A DNA stretch of 21,681 nt from contig DLVV01000424.1 in assembly GCA_003445035.1 (NCBI GenBank), positions 25,566 through 47,246 of the forward strand, read 5' to 3'. The notes beneath the pieces were generated by a model. That model was given only the letters and a program-made list of their open reading frames with translations. It was not told where the DNA came from and ran no database searches. Source of the stretch: Planctomycetaceae bacterium. GTDB taxonomy: Bacteria; Planctomycetota; Planctomycetia; Planctomycetales; Planctomycetaceae. This document shows, piece by piece, positions 1 to 7,986 of the stretch. Every line of letters starts with the position of its first letter. The first letter of the stretch is position 1. The position numbers and the translations under genes are program-made.

Positions 1-2467
1 AAATCGACCGCTTGCCGCCCAGGCCCACGCCCGCCGCCGCGATCGACTTCCCGTCCGGGCTGAAGGCCACCGTGTAGACCGGCTGAGTCGGTCCGGCGTA
101 CTTGCGGACTTCCGTCCCCGTCTCGATGTTGATCAGCCGCACCGTCTTGTCAGCTCCACCGCTGAGCACGAACTTCCCGTCCGGACTGAAAGCCACGGCG
201 TAAACCTGCGACGGCTGGGTCGACAGCGTGCGGATGACCTTGTTGGTCTCGGTGTCCCACAGCCTCACGGTCTTGTCCGATGACGAACTGACCAACCGTG
301 TCCCGTCGGGACTGAAAGCCAGCCCGGCCACGTAGCCGCCGTGGCCGCTGTAGTTCTGTGAGAACCCGGTGGCGGCCATTTTCCAGGTCTTGACCGTGCC
401 ATCGGCTGCGGCGGTCGCCGCTGTCGTGTTGTCGGCGGCCAGGACCAGCGCGTGGATGTCGCCGGTGTGCCCGCTGAGCAGCTGCGCAGCGTCCCGGGAC
501 GGCGGCACCGGTGGCTTCGGGTTCGGAGGCGTCGGATCGTAGCTGCGGATCGATCGGTCGCGAGCCACGCTGACCAGCTTCTTGCCGTCACCGGTGTAGG
601 CCAGCCGGACAAACGGAGAGGACGTCGGAATCTGCAACTGCAGTTCTCCGTTGGCAGCATTCCACACGCACAGTGACTTCACGTTTGCAGCGGCCACCTG
701 GTTGCTCGCGGCGTTGATCGCCACCACCTGGGAGCCACCGGTCAACCCCGCGAATGTCCGGGTTGGCTGACCGTTTCCCGCATTCCAGCTTTTCACTCCG
801 CCCGGGCCCGCCGTGACCAGCACGGCACTGTTGCCCGAGATTCCCAGCGAGGTGACTTCCTTCTCGTCCGCGGCAATCACCGTCTGAGCCGAGATCGACT
901 CGATGTGCACCGACTTGTCGGTGCCGGCGAACGCGATCGTGCGATTGTCGTTGCTGAAGCCGACACCGGACACCGCTCCGGCCGTCTGGAAATGCTGCAG
1001 CACCGTGTCGGTCTTCAGGTCCCAGGCCCTCAGCCGCCCGTCGGCTGACCCGCTGATCAGCCTGGCGTTGTCACGACTGAATTCGACCGCCGTCACCGCC
1101 GCCCGGTGACCGGAGAGCGTCTTGAGCAGTTTTCCGTCAGCCAGCGTGTAGACCCGCACTGTCTTGTCGGCCGCACCGACTGCCGCCTGGGCTCCGTTGG
1201 CCGCCAGGCCCAGCGACACGGCTTCGGCCCCGACGTTGATCGTCCGCACCGGCTTGCCGTCGGCAGACGCAAAGATCCTCACCGTCTTGTCTCGCCCGGC
1301 GGTCACCACCTGGCTGCTGTTGGGCGTGAAAGTCACCCCGGTGACCGGGCCGGTGTGCCCGGCGAGTTTCGCCTGCACGCTGGCATCGGAAATCTTGTAG
1401 ACAACCACCGCGCCCGACCGGTCACCCGCGGCCAGCAGTTGGCCGTTGGCCGAAACCGCCACTCCGGTGATCGGACCCGCCTGGGCCGGAAAGGCCTTCA
1501 ACAGTTTGCCGTTGGAAGCCTGGAACAGTCGCGGGATCTGGTCAGCCCCGCCCGTGGCCACCTGGCTGGCGTTGGGACTGAAGGCGATCGCGGTGATCCC
1601 GGCGGGATGCGGCTCGAGCTGCCGGATCGGTTTTCCGTCGGTCCGCTGCCACAGCCGTGCGGTCTTGTCGCTGGAACCGGTGGCGATCATCGTGCCATTG
1701 GCCGACACGTCGACAGCGGTGATCGGCTGGGTGTGACCGGTTGAAGCGAACGTCGCCGGCAGAGTCTTGGGCCACTTGCGGACCAGCCCGTCGGTCCCGC
1801 TGGTGAGAATGAAGCTGCTGTTGGGAGCAAACACCAGTCCGGTGATCGACCCCGCATGAGCCACGACGGCTCCGCCAACCGGCTTCCCGTCAGCCAGCGT
1901 GAACAGCCGCAGCACTCCCAGTTCGGTCGCCGTCGCCACCTGCAGGTTGTCGGCGCGGGAGGCAATGCCCACGACCGACGAGAGGTGCCCGTCGAGCGTG
2001 CGGGCAGGCTTGCCGTCGGCGGCGGCCCGAACCCGAACCGTCTTGTCGGATCCGCCACTGATGATCCACTTCCCGTCCTTTGTGATCGCCAGAGAGCGAA
2101 CCGCCCCCTGGTGACCACCGTGGCTGGCGATCGGGGAATTGACCGGCACGTCCCAGATCTTGATCGTGTTGTCCATCGCGCCCGAAGCGATCCGGCTCCC
2201 GTCGGGGTGAACAGCGATCGAAAGCACCAGGCCGGTGTGTCCGGACATCGTCCGCACGCTCCGGCGACTCCGGCTGTCCCACAATCTCAACGTCTTGTCG
2301 AAGCTGGCCGTGATCACCCACTTGCCGTCGGGCGTGAACACCGCGTCGTAGACCGGGTCGGTGTGGCCTTCCAGGGAGGTCGGAGCTTGCGCCATGACCG
2401 CGGGAGCGGCCAATGCCAAGACAAGAGTCACGGCGAAGAATCGGTGAACGGAACGGAAGGTTGCCAT
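1..2467 (-). CDS. Secreted WD40-repeat protein (C-terminal end beyond window)
   Basis: This is an open frame of 822 codons with no stop before the left edge, so the C-terminus is missing. The ATG at 2467 is preceded by GAGG (2476-2479) at 8 nt. It opens a typical signal peptide: basic start, hydrophobic core, and likely cleavage after AVMA near residue 26. The rest is about 19 WD40-like units of roughly 41 residues, recognisable by GH near the start, F(S/T)PDG in the middle and SGGADKTVRLW-type ends. After about 15 units a Pro-rich linker (residues 640-657) interrupts the array. WD40 units fold as beta-propeller blades and normally serve as binding scaffolds. No catalytic domain is visible in the part present, so the partner is unknown. 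It is divergent from flhA and unrelated to it by content. It resembles the WD40 protein at 13737-18269 in export and repeat style and may be a paralogue. Confidence 0.9.
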   Translation of the reverse strand, partial: MATFRSVHRFFAVTLVLALAAPAVMAQAPTSLEGHTDPVYDAVFTPDGKWVITASFDKTLRLWDSRSRRSVRTMSGHTGLVLSIAVHPDGSRIASGAMDNTIKIWDVPVNSPIASHGGHQGAVRSLAITKDGKWIISGGSDKTVRVRAAADGKPARTLDGHLSSVVGIASRADNLQVATATELGVLRLFTLADGKPVGGAVVAHAGSITGLVFAPNSSFILTSGTDGLVRKWPKTLPATFASTGHTQPITAVDVSANGTMIATGSSDKTARLWQRTDGKPIRQLEPHPAGITAIAFSPNASQVATGGADQIPRLFQASNGKLLKAFPAQAGPITGVAVSANGQLLAAGDRSGAVVVYKISDASVQAKLAGHTGPVTGVTFTPNSSQVVTAGRDKTVRIFASADGKPVRTINVGAEAVSLGLAANGAQAAVGAADKTVRVYTLADGKLLKTLSGHRAAVTAVEFSRDNARLISGSADGRLRAWDLKTDTVLQHFQTAGAVSGVGFSNDNRTIAFAGTDKSVHIESISAQTVIAADEKEVTSLGISGNSAVLVTAGPGGVKSWNAGNGQPTRTFAGLTGGSQVVAINAASNQVAAANVKSLCVWNAANGELQLQIPTSSPFVRLAYTGDGKKLVSVARDRSIRSYDPTPPNPKPPVPPSRDAAQLLSGHTGDIHALVLAADNTTAATAAADGTVKTWKMAATGFSQNYSGHGGYVAGLAFSPDGTRLVSSSSDKTVRLWDTETNKVIRTLSTQPSQVYAVAFSPDGKFVLSGGADKTVRLINIETGTEVRKYAGPTQPVYTVAFSPDGKSIAAAGVGLGGKRSI

Positions 2468-2603
2468 CGGGCGAGCCTCGAAACGAACAAACTCGGATCA
2501 CAATTCGGAAGCGGAGCGCACAGTCTCCCCCGAGGCGAGGTGGGGGGTCAAGGGTTCGGGCCCAATCCAAACCCGTCTGGACACTCCCCACGACTATTCA
2601 CTA

Positions 2604-2673
2604 TCACCCGCGTTCTCTCACACTCGTCTCTCCTGTTTCCTCTCACCTTTCCACTCCTCATTCCACCTGTCTC
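2604..2673 (+). other. Pyrimidine-rich leader upstream of flhA
   Basis: The plus strand just before the flhA ribosome binding site is strongly C/T-rich; from 2611 to 2673 about 53 of 63 bases are pyrimidines. It would form the end of the flhA mRNA leader and is poor in bases able to pair with the purine Shine-Dalgarno in a stable way. Further upstream, C5 at 2527-2531 can pair with the G run at 2542-2547. I see no convincing promoter for either divergent gene in 2468-2683. A regulatory role is only inference. Confidence 0.35.
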
Positions 2674-2678
2674 GGAGG
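2674..2678 (+). promoter_or_regulatory. Ribosome binding site of flhA
   Basis: GGAGG lies 5 nt before the ATG at 2684. It decides the start, because the frame stays open for another 276 codons upstream, where it only runs antisense to the WD40 gene. Confidence 0.8.
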
Positions 2679-2683
2679 CATGG

Positions 2684-4684
2684 ATGCCACCGGAGGCGAC
2701 TCTCGGATTGCGCGACGCTGCGCTACGATGGCGAGGCCTGTTGGTCCCGGCCGGGGTGGTTTCGTTGTTGCTGGTGATCGTCGTCCCGGTCCCGCCCGTA
2801 ATACTGGACTTGCTGCTCTCGGCCAGCATCACGCTGTCAGTGCTGGTGCTGATGACGACCATCTACGTCGCCCGCCCCCTGGATTTCAGCGTCTTCCCCA
2901 CGCTGTTGCTGGGTGCGACTCTGCTTCGCCTGGTACTCAACTTCGCCTCCACCCGCCTGATCCTGACCCGAGCTCCGCTCGACGGAACGTCCGCCGCGGG
3001 GGGCGTCATCGAAGCGTTCGGCAATTTCGTGACCGGCGGCCAGGTGGCCGTGGGAGCGATCCTGTTCACCATCCTGATCGTCGTTCAGTTCCTGGTGATC
3101 ACCCGTGGCTCAACGAGGGTCAGTGAAGTCGCCGCGAGATTCGCACTGGAGGCGATGCCTGGCCGACAGATGGCCATCGATTCGGACGTCACCGCCGGGT
3201 TGATCACTCGCGAAGAGGCCCAGGCCCGCCGGGCCGAGCTCGCGAGCCAGGCCGACTTTTACGGGGCGATGGACGGGGCCGGCAAGTTCGTCCGTGGTGA
3301 CGCGGTGGCCGGGATCGTGATCACCCTGACAAATATCGGCGGCGGATTTTATGTCGGCATGGTCCAGGGCGGCATGTCGCTGTCGCAGTCGGTCGATGTC
3401 TTCACGCGTCTGACCATCGGTGACGGGCTGGTGACCCAGGTTCCCGCGTTGCTGCTGTCGCTGGCAGCCGGGTTGATCGTGACGCGTTCGTCAACCGACC
3501 GGCACCTGCCCGCTGCAGTCGTGGAGCAGTTGTTCGGAAGGGCCGAGGCCCTGTTCCTGGCAGCGGGATTCCTGGTCGTGCTGGCGGTGACCGGCCTGCC
3601 CGTCGTGCCGCTGATCACTCTGGCCGCTGGCTGCCTGCTCGTCGGCATCGCGGTGCACCGTCGACCGGCAACGACCGATCCCGCCGAGACCACTTCGCCC
3701 GACAACCTTCAGGCGGCCGCTACGACCCCGACACCGAATCGGCCCGCGACCATCCCCAGCCCGTTTGTCGAACCGCTGGCACTGGAACTCGGCAGCGGTC
3801 TGCTGGGCCTGGCCCAGGGCCACCAGTTGATCGAGAGAATCGGCAACGTCCGCGAACAGGTGGCTGGGGAACTCGGGTTCCTGCTGCCGGATGTCGTCGT
3901 CCGCGACAACCTGTCACTGCCATCGGACGGTTACCTGTTCACGCTCAGGGGCACGCGGATCGCCGATGGCCATCTGCAGCCGGCTCATCCAGAGACCATC
4001 CATCGGCTGCTCGAACACTTCGGCCGGGTGGTCCGGCATCACGCCGCCGAATTGCTGACCCGCCAACAGGTTCACCACCTGGTCGATCGCCTCGCCGAAC
4101 GGGCGTCACGGTTGGTGGAGGAACTCGTTCCCGAGGTCGTCCCCACGTCGCGGCTGCACCGTGTGCTGGGCAACTTGCTGGCCGACCAGGTTCCGATCCG
4201 TGACCTCGAGACCATTCTCGAGACGCTGGGCGACCTGGGCAACTCGATCACCAATCCGGATCAGCTGACCGAGATGGTCCGGCATCGGCTGGCCCGGGCC
4301 ATCTGCCAGCAGCACCGAGACAACGAACGCCGTCTCCAGGTGGTCACACTCGATCCGTTGCTCGAGGAAACCATCGAGGCCCATTGCCGATTTGCTGACG
4401 GTGGGCTGGAGGCCCGTTTGCCACCCTGGTTGTCTGAACGCCTGATCGGTGGACTCGCCGAGAGGTGCCAGAAGCTGTCGACCGACGGACCATCGGTCAT
4501 CGTGCTCTGTTCGAGCCCCCTGGCCCGCGCATCGGTCAACCACCTGGCCCGCCACCAACAGCCGCGGCTGATCGTGATGAGTGTCGAGGAGATCTCGCAC
4601 GACACCGAGGTCGAATCGCTCGGACCACTCACCATCTCACTCGCAGAACCCGACACCGACAACCACCAGCTTCTTGCCGCCTGA
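2684..4684 (+). CDS. flhA: Flagellar export gate protein FlhA, short form
   Basis: This 666-residue protein is the membrane and cytoplasmic gate of the flagellar type III export apparatus. Residues 18-140 hold the first membrane segments and the family signature (RPLDFSVFPTLLL at 64-76, then LNFASTRLIL). The conserved loop EVAARFALEAMPGRQMAID is at 148-166, followed by DFYGAMDGAGKFVRGDA (191-207) and further membrane segments up to about 324. A Pro/Thr-rich linker (325-360) leads to the cytoplasmic domain, with the conserved VRDNLSLP (406-413), RQQVHHLVD (460-468) and a VPIRDLETILETL-type helix (503-515). Between RGTRIADGH (422-430) and the ETIHRLLEHF helix, the usual stretch with a PAFGLPALWI-like core is missing, so the protein is roughly 45-50 residues short. 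The frame is intact there. flhB is not adjacent; flhF follows after 76 nt. Confidence 0.95.
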   Translation: MPPEATLGLRDAALRWRGLLVPAGVVSLLLVIVVPVPPVILDLLLSASITLSVLVLMTTIYVARPLDFSVFPTLLLGATLLRLVLNFASTRLILTRAPLDGTSAAGGVIEAFGNFVTGGQVAVGAILFTILIVVQFLVITRGSTRVSEVAARFALEAMPGRQMAIDSDVTAGLITREEAQARRAELASQADFYGAMDGAGKFVRGDAVAGIVITLTNIGGGFYVGMVQGGMSLSQSVDVFTRLTIGDGLVTQVPALLLSLAAGLIVTRSSTDRHLPAAVVEQLFGRAEALFLAAGFLVVLAVTGLPVVPLITLAAGCLLVGIAVHRRPATTDPAETTSPDNLQAAATTPTPNRPATIPSPFVEPLALELGSGLLGLAQGHQLIERIGNVREQVAGELGFLLPDVVVRDNLSLPSDGYLFTLRGTRIADGHLQPAHPETIHRLLEHFGRVVRHHAAELLTRQQVHHLVDRLAERASRLVEELVPEVVPTSRLHRVLGNLLADQVPIRDLETILETLGDLGNSITNPDQLTEMVRHRLARAICQQHRDNERRLQVVTLDPLLEETIEAHCRFADGGLEARLPPWLSERLIGGLAERCQKLSTDGPSVIVLCSSPLARASVNHLARHQQPRLIVMSVEEISHDTEVESLGPLTISLAEPDTDNHQLLAA

Positions 4685-4736
4685 ACCACAACCAGCACCC
4701 CGGCCCCTCACAACAACATCCACCTGAGAGCACGAT

Positions 4737-4750
4737 CCGGTACCGACCGG
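4737..4750 (+). promoter_or_regulatory. Small hairpin overlapping the flhF ribosome binding site
   Basis: CCGGT (4737-4741) and ACCGG (4746-4750) form a perfect 5-bp stem with loop ACCG. The right arm overlaps the likely Shine-Dalgarno GGGAG (4749-4753), which is 7 nt before the flhF ATG. The hairpin could therefore mask that site. The pairing is visible; control of flhF translation is inference. Confidence 0.35.
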
Positions 4751-4760
4751 GAGATACGAC

Positions 4761-6029
4761 ATGACCGATTCCGACATCAGGACCTATCGGGCAGCGACGA
4801 TTCACCAGGCACTGCAAATGGTCGAAGAGGAACTCGGCCGCGACGCCGTCATCCTGCACACCCGCCAGATCGAACAACGCCGCTGGCTGCCGTGGCAAAC
4901 CGGCCAGGAGGAGGTGGAAGTCACCGCCGGCATCGGCTGGACCGTCGCCAGCCACTCCTCCGCTTCGGCTGCCCCTCCGTCCACGCAATTCGTCCTTCCG
5001 CCCGACGAACCGACAGCCGTCGAATCCTCGACCATCTCCCCGGATGATCTTTCAACGGAAACGATACCACCGGCCGGTCCCGCGGCTTCGTTCACCCGGA
5101 TGCCCGAGGAGTTGACGACCGGACTGACCGATCGCCTCGCGGCCCTCGAACAACGGTTTGCTCAACTCGACAGCGACGACTCGGACAAGAAACCGGTGAT
5201 CCCGGCAGAACTGTTCGATCTCTACACCGAACTGATCGACTCGGAGCTCGACGAACCGCTCTCACGGGAACTGGTCGTCTCGTTGAAACGCGAGGCGCTG
5301 TCCGAAGAACTCTCGGATCCCTCACTCTGTCGCGCCCGGCTGGTGAAAATGGTTGAGAGCGAGTTCCACGCGGGGTCCTCGATCACTTCGACACCGGGCC
5401 AGCGGCGGGTCGTCGCCCTGGTCGGACCGACGGGTGTCGGCAAGACGACAACCATCGCCAAGCTGGCCGCCAACCTGAAGTTGCGGGACGGCGTTCGCAT
5501 GGGACTGGTCACCGTCGACACCTACCGAATCGCCGCGGTCGAGCAGCTTCGGACCTATGCCGAGATCATCGACTTGCCGATGAAGGTCGTCACCACGCCG
5601 ATGGAAATGCGACGGGCGCTCGATGAACTCAGCGACATGGACCTGGTGCTGATCGACACCGCCGGCCGCAGCCCTCGTGACGAACTTCAGATCGGGGAAC
5701 TCAAGAGCCTGCTGGCCGACGCCGAGGTCGACGAGGTGCACCTGGTGCTCAGCGTCACCGCCAACCTCGATCACCTCGTATCGACCGTCAATCACTTCTC
5801 AACCGTCGGCACCTCATCCCTGGTTCTGACCAAGCTCGACGAGACCCACGAGTTGGGCGTGATGTTGAACCTGGCCCGCCGCGTCAACCTGCCGATCAGC
5901 TACCTGACCACCGGGCAGGATGTTCCCGACGACATCGAACCGGCCGACGCCCAACGGATGGCTCGGCTGGTGCTGGGACAGGATCGCCTGCTGTCCTCGG
6001 TCAGTGGCCCGACGGAGACCCTGGCATGA
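4761..6029 (+). CDS. flhF: Flagellar biosynthesis GTPase FlhF (SRP family)
   Basis: This 422-residue protein belongs to the SRP-type GTPases and, with FlhG, determines where and how many flagella are built. The N-terminus carries the FlhF-typical segment with ALQMVEEELGRDAVILHTR (17-35). A variable, low-complexity linker (about 60-145) precedes the N and G domains. The GTPase motifs are complete: P-loop GPTGVGKT (222-229), the DTYRIAA motif (253-259), DTAGR (299-303), the guanine-specificity TKLD (357-360) and a closing TTGQDVPDD (383-391). Its TGA overlaps the ATG of flhG in ATGA, indicating translational coupling. The start ATG follows GGGAG at 7 nt. Length and motif order fit the family well. 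Confidence 0.96.
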   Translation: MTDSDIRTYRAATIHQALQMVEEELGRDAVILHTRQIEQRRWLPWQTGQEEVEVTAGIGWTVASHSSASAAPPSTQFVLPPDEPTAVESSTISPDDLSTETIPPAGPAASFTRMPEELTTGLTDRLAALEQRFAQLDSDDSDKKPVIPAELFDLYTELIDSELDEPLSRELVVSLKREALSEELSDPSLCRARLVKMVESEFHAGSSITSTPGQRRVVALVGPTGVGKTTTIAKLAANLKLRDGVRMGLVTVDTYRIAAVEQLRTYAEIIDLPMKVVTTPMEMRRALDELSDMDLVLIDTAGRSPRDELQIGELKSLLADAEVDEVHLVLSVTANLDHLVSTVNHFSTVGTSSLVLTKLDETHELGVMLNLARRVNLPISYLTTGQDVPDDIEPADAQRMARLVLGQDRLLSSVSGPTETLA

Positions 6030-7006
6030 CAACCGCCACCGGCACGCCTGCCGAGACCGCTCACGCCGACCAGGCCCGCCAACTGCGGGGATTGGTCCAA
6101 CAGCAGCAACACAGGCACCTGGCCGCCGACGAGACCACCACCACCGCGGCGGTGATTGCCGTCACCAGCGGCAAGGGAGGTGTTGGCAAAAGCAGCCTGG
6201 CCCTGAACCTGGCAATCGCCCTCGCCCGGCTCGATGTCCGCACCGGGCTGCTCGATGCCAGTCTCGGGCTGGGACATCTCGACCTGATGTGCGGACTCAA
6301 CGGTTACTGGAACCTCGGCCACGTCCTGTCGGGCACTCGTCGACTGGCAGACATCACGCTTGACGGACCAGCCGGAATCCACGTCGTTCCCGGAGCCGGC
6401 CACCTGGCCGACACCGGGGACTCCGGAAAAGGACTCGGACCGGACGTCGCCGAACAACTGGCCGGTTTCGAAGCCGCCCACGACGTGCTGGTGCTCGACA
6501 CCGGTCACGCCGGGCACCCCTTCGTCGGACGTTGCCTGGCTGCGGCAGACAGCGTACTGGTCGTCACCACCACCGAGCCCACCGCCATCGCCGACGCCTA
6601 CGCCACCATCAAGTCGATGCCACGAGGGACCGGCACCCAGTTGCTGACACTGATCAACCGAGTGGATTCGGCCCGAGCGGCCCGAGACATCCACCAACGG
6701 CTGGCCCGCACCACCCGGATTTTCCTCGAGTCCGAGCCCTCTCTGGCAGGTTGGATTCCCGATGACCCCGAGATGACCCGGGCCGTCCATGACCGCACGC
6801 CTCTGTTGGTCCAGGCCCCCGACAGCCCAGCCGGCCGGGCCATCGGTCAACTCGCCGCACGCCTCGTCTACCACTCACCCGGCACGGACGATTCCCCGTC
6901 CTTCTTTCATCGCCTGTTCCCACAGTCCGACAACGAAGAGACCGTTCACGGCAAGCCACCACCCACGATTGACCACGTCCCGAAAAATCCCCCAGACCAG
7001 AAATAA
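6026..7006 (+). CDS. flhG: MinD-like flagellar number regulator FlhG, altered ATPase motifs
   Basis: This 326-residue protein overlaps flhF by 4 bases; GGAG at 6014-6017 is a suitable binding site. The N-terminus carries DQARQLR (15-21), matching the DQAxxLR motif with which FlhG proteins stimulate the FlhF GTPase. The deviant Walker A is intact (KGGVGKS, 50-56, with both lysines). Elsewhere the ATPase core departs from the pattern. The usual LLDADLG-type motif reads LLDASLG (75-81), so Ser79 replaces the second Asp, and the usual DTGAG reads DTGHAG (158-163). TTTEPTAIADAYATIK (181-196) is strongly FlhG-like. The last 45 residues are polar and poorly conserved. The protein probably binds ATP; normal hydrolysis is doubtful. 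A generic MinD/ParA assignment is less likely given the flhF overlap and the DQAxxLR motif. Confidence 0.92.
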   Translation: MTTATGTPAETAHADQARQLRGLVQQQQHRHLAADETTTTAAVIAVTSGKGGVGKSSLALNLAIALARLDVRTGLLDASLGLGHLDLMCGLNGYWNLGHVLSGTRRLADITLDGPAGIHVVPGAGHLADTGDSGKGLGPDVAEQLAGFEAAHDVLVLDTGHAGHPFVGRCLAAADSVLVVTTTEPTAIADAYATIKSMPRGTGTQLLTLINRVDSARAARDIHQRLARTTRIFLESEPSLAGWIPDDPEMTRAVHDRTPLLVQAPDSPAGRAIGQLAARLVYHSPGTDDSPSFFHRLFPQSDNEETVHGKPPPTIDHVPKNPPDQK

Positions 7007-7131
7007 ACCTCACATCCCCATCCATGGCGAGTCGATAACGGTTGTGATGGGTGTCGTCGTTGCCGACGCGCCTACTCAACGGATTGACCGCTTGGGCGAA
7101 CGGTCGGACTATCTGCCGACTTTTAATTCAC

Positions 7132-7136
7132 GGAGG
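7132..7136 (+). promoter_or_regulatory. Ribosome binding site of the sigma factor gene
   Basis: GGAGG lies 5 nt before the ATG at 7142. The 135-nt gap from flhG contains no promoter I would trust, so read-through from the flh genes is likely. Confidence 0.75.
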
Positions 7137-7141
7137 AATTC

Positions 7142-7921
7142 ATGGCGGTCAAGGCCATTGATCCCGAGATCCAGCAACTCTGGATCGACTTCAAGCAAGA
7201 TCAGAGCGACCAGCGACTCCGCAACCGGCTCATCGAACAGTACTACCAACTGGTCAAGTACAACGCCGAGCGGGTCTGGGCCAAGCTGCCCGAGGGTGTT
7301 GATCTCAATGACCTCATCTCGGCAGGCGTGTTCGGCCTGATGGACGCCATCGAAGCGTTCGACCTCAGCCGCGGCGTCAAGTTCGAGACCTACTGTGTTC
7401 CGCGAATCCGCGGTGCGATGCTCGACGAGCTTCGCATGATGGACTGGGTTCCACGACTGGTCCGCAGCAAGGCCAGCAAGTTGGAGGCGGCCCGCAAACG
7501 CGCTCAGGCCGGGACCGGACGACCACCGACGGACAAGGAAATCGCCAAGGAAATGCAGCTCAACTCGATGGACTTCAACAAGCTGAAGAACGACGCGAGC
7601 GCGGTCCTCACCGTCAGTCTCAACAAGAAGTGGTACGAGACCGACAGCTACAAGGACGTCCGCGAGGTCGACATTCTCGAGGACAGCAAGGGCGAGGACC
7701 CGACCAAGGACATCCAGAAAGAGGACCTGATGAAGCTCGTCACGCGGGGACTCAACCGCAACGAGCGACTGATCATGATCCTCTATTACTACGAAGAGCA
7801 GACGATGAAGGAAATCGGGGCCACGCTGGGACTCTCCGAATCTCGCGTCAGCCAGATGCACTCCAGCATCGTCGCCCGGCTCCAGGGACAACTCCGGCAA
7901 CGTCGGCCTGAGTTCGCCTAG
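7142..7921 (+). CDS. fliA: RNA polymerase sigma factor, FliA/WhiG (sigma-28) family
   Basis: This 259-residue sigma-70 family protein is of the group that directs RNA polymerase to late flagellar promoters. Region 2 covers about residues 28-108, including DLISAGVFGLMDAIEAFD (55-72), GVKFETYCVPRIRGAMLDEL (78-97) and DWVPRLVR (101-108), which closely follow the FliA/WhiG pattern. Region 3 follows (RPPTDKEIAKEM, 127-138). Region 4 has the helix-turn-helix MKEIGATLGLSESRVSQMHSS (222-242). The position directly after flhF and flhG is the usual setting for this gene. No FlgM-like anti-sigma factor is in the window. A terminator follows 18 nt after the stop, ending the cluster. The symbol is assigned by family and context; some planctomycete annotations may use whiG or sigD. 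Confidence 0.93.
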   Translation: MAVKAIDPEIQQLWIDFKQDQSDQRLRNRLIEQYYQLVKYNAERVWAKLPEGVDLNDLISAGVFGLMDAIEAFDLSRGVKFETYCVPRIRGAMLDELRMMDWVPRLVRSKASKLEAARKRAQAGTGRPPTDKEIAKEMQLNSMDFNKLKNDASAVLTVSLNKKWYETDSYKDVREVDILEDSKGEDPTKDIQKEDLMKLVTRGLNRNERLIMILYYYEEQTMKEIGATLGLSESRVSQMHSSIVARLQGQLRQRRPEFA

Positions 7922-7939
7922 TCGGGACGAGGTCACTAG

Positions 7940-7983
7940 CCGGGGTCGGACCTGCCACGAGCGGGTTCGACCCCGGTTTTTTT
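7940..7983 (+). terminator. Strong intrinsic terminator of the flagellar cluster
   Basis: The arms 7940-7955 and 7961-7976 pair along 16 bp, including two G-U pairs, around a 5-nt loop (CACGA). The outer nine pairs are perfect (CCGGGGTCG with CGACCCCGG). Seven T follow at 7977-7983. There is no A tract on the other side, so it should act only on plus-strand transcripts. It ends 3 bases before the stop of the convergent queE. Confidence 0.92.
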
Positions 7984-7986
7984 CCA

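Noticed and set aside
1856..2683. In-frame upstream extension of flhA by 276 codons
   Set aside because: It runs antisense to the WD40 gene, has no FlhA similarity, and the ATG at 2684 has a well-placed GGAGG.
5900..6874. Long minus-strand frame opposite flhF and flhG
   Set aside because: Low-complexity Gly-rich translation with no recognisable domain; it is antisense to clear genes.
7036..7069. FliA-type promoter (TAAC and GCCGACGC) before the sigma factor gene
   Set aside because: The spacing is 22 nt rather than about 15, and both elements deviate from TAAA and GCCGATAA.
7103..7124. GTCGG/CCGAC hairpin followed by TTTT between flhG and the sigma gene
   Set aside because: Only five base pairs with an 8-nt loop and four T; too weak to call a terminator or attenuator.
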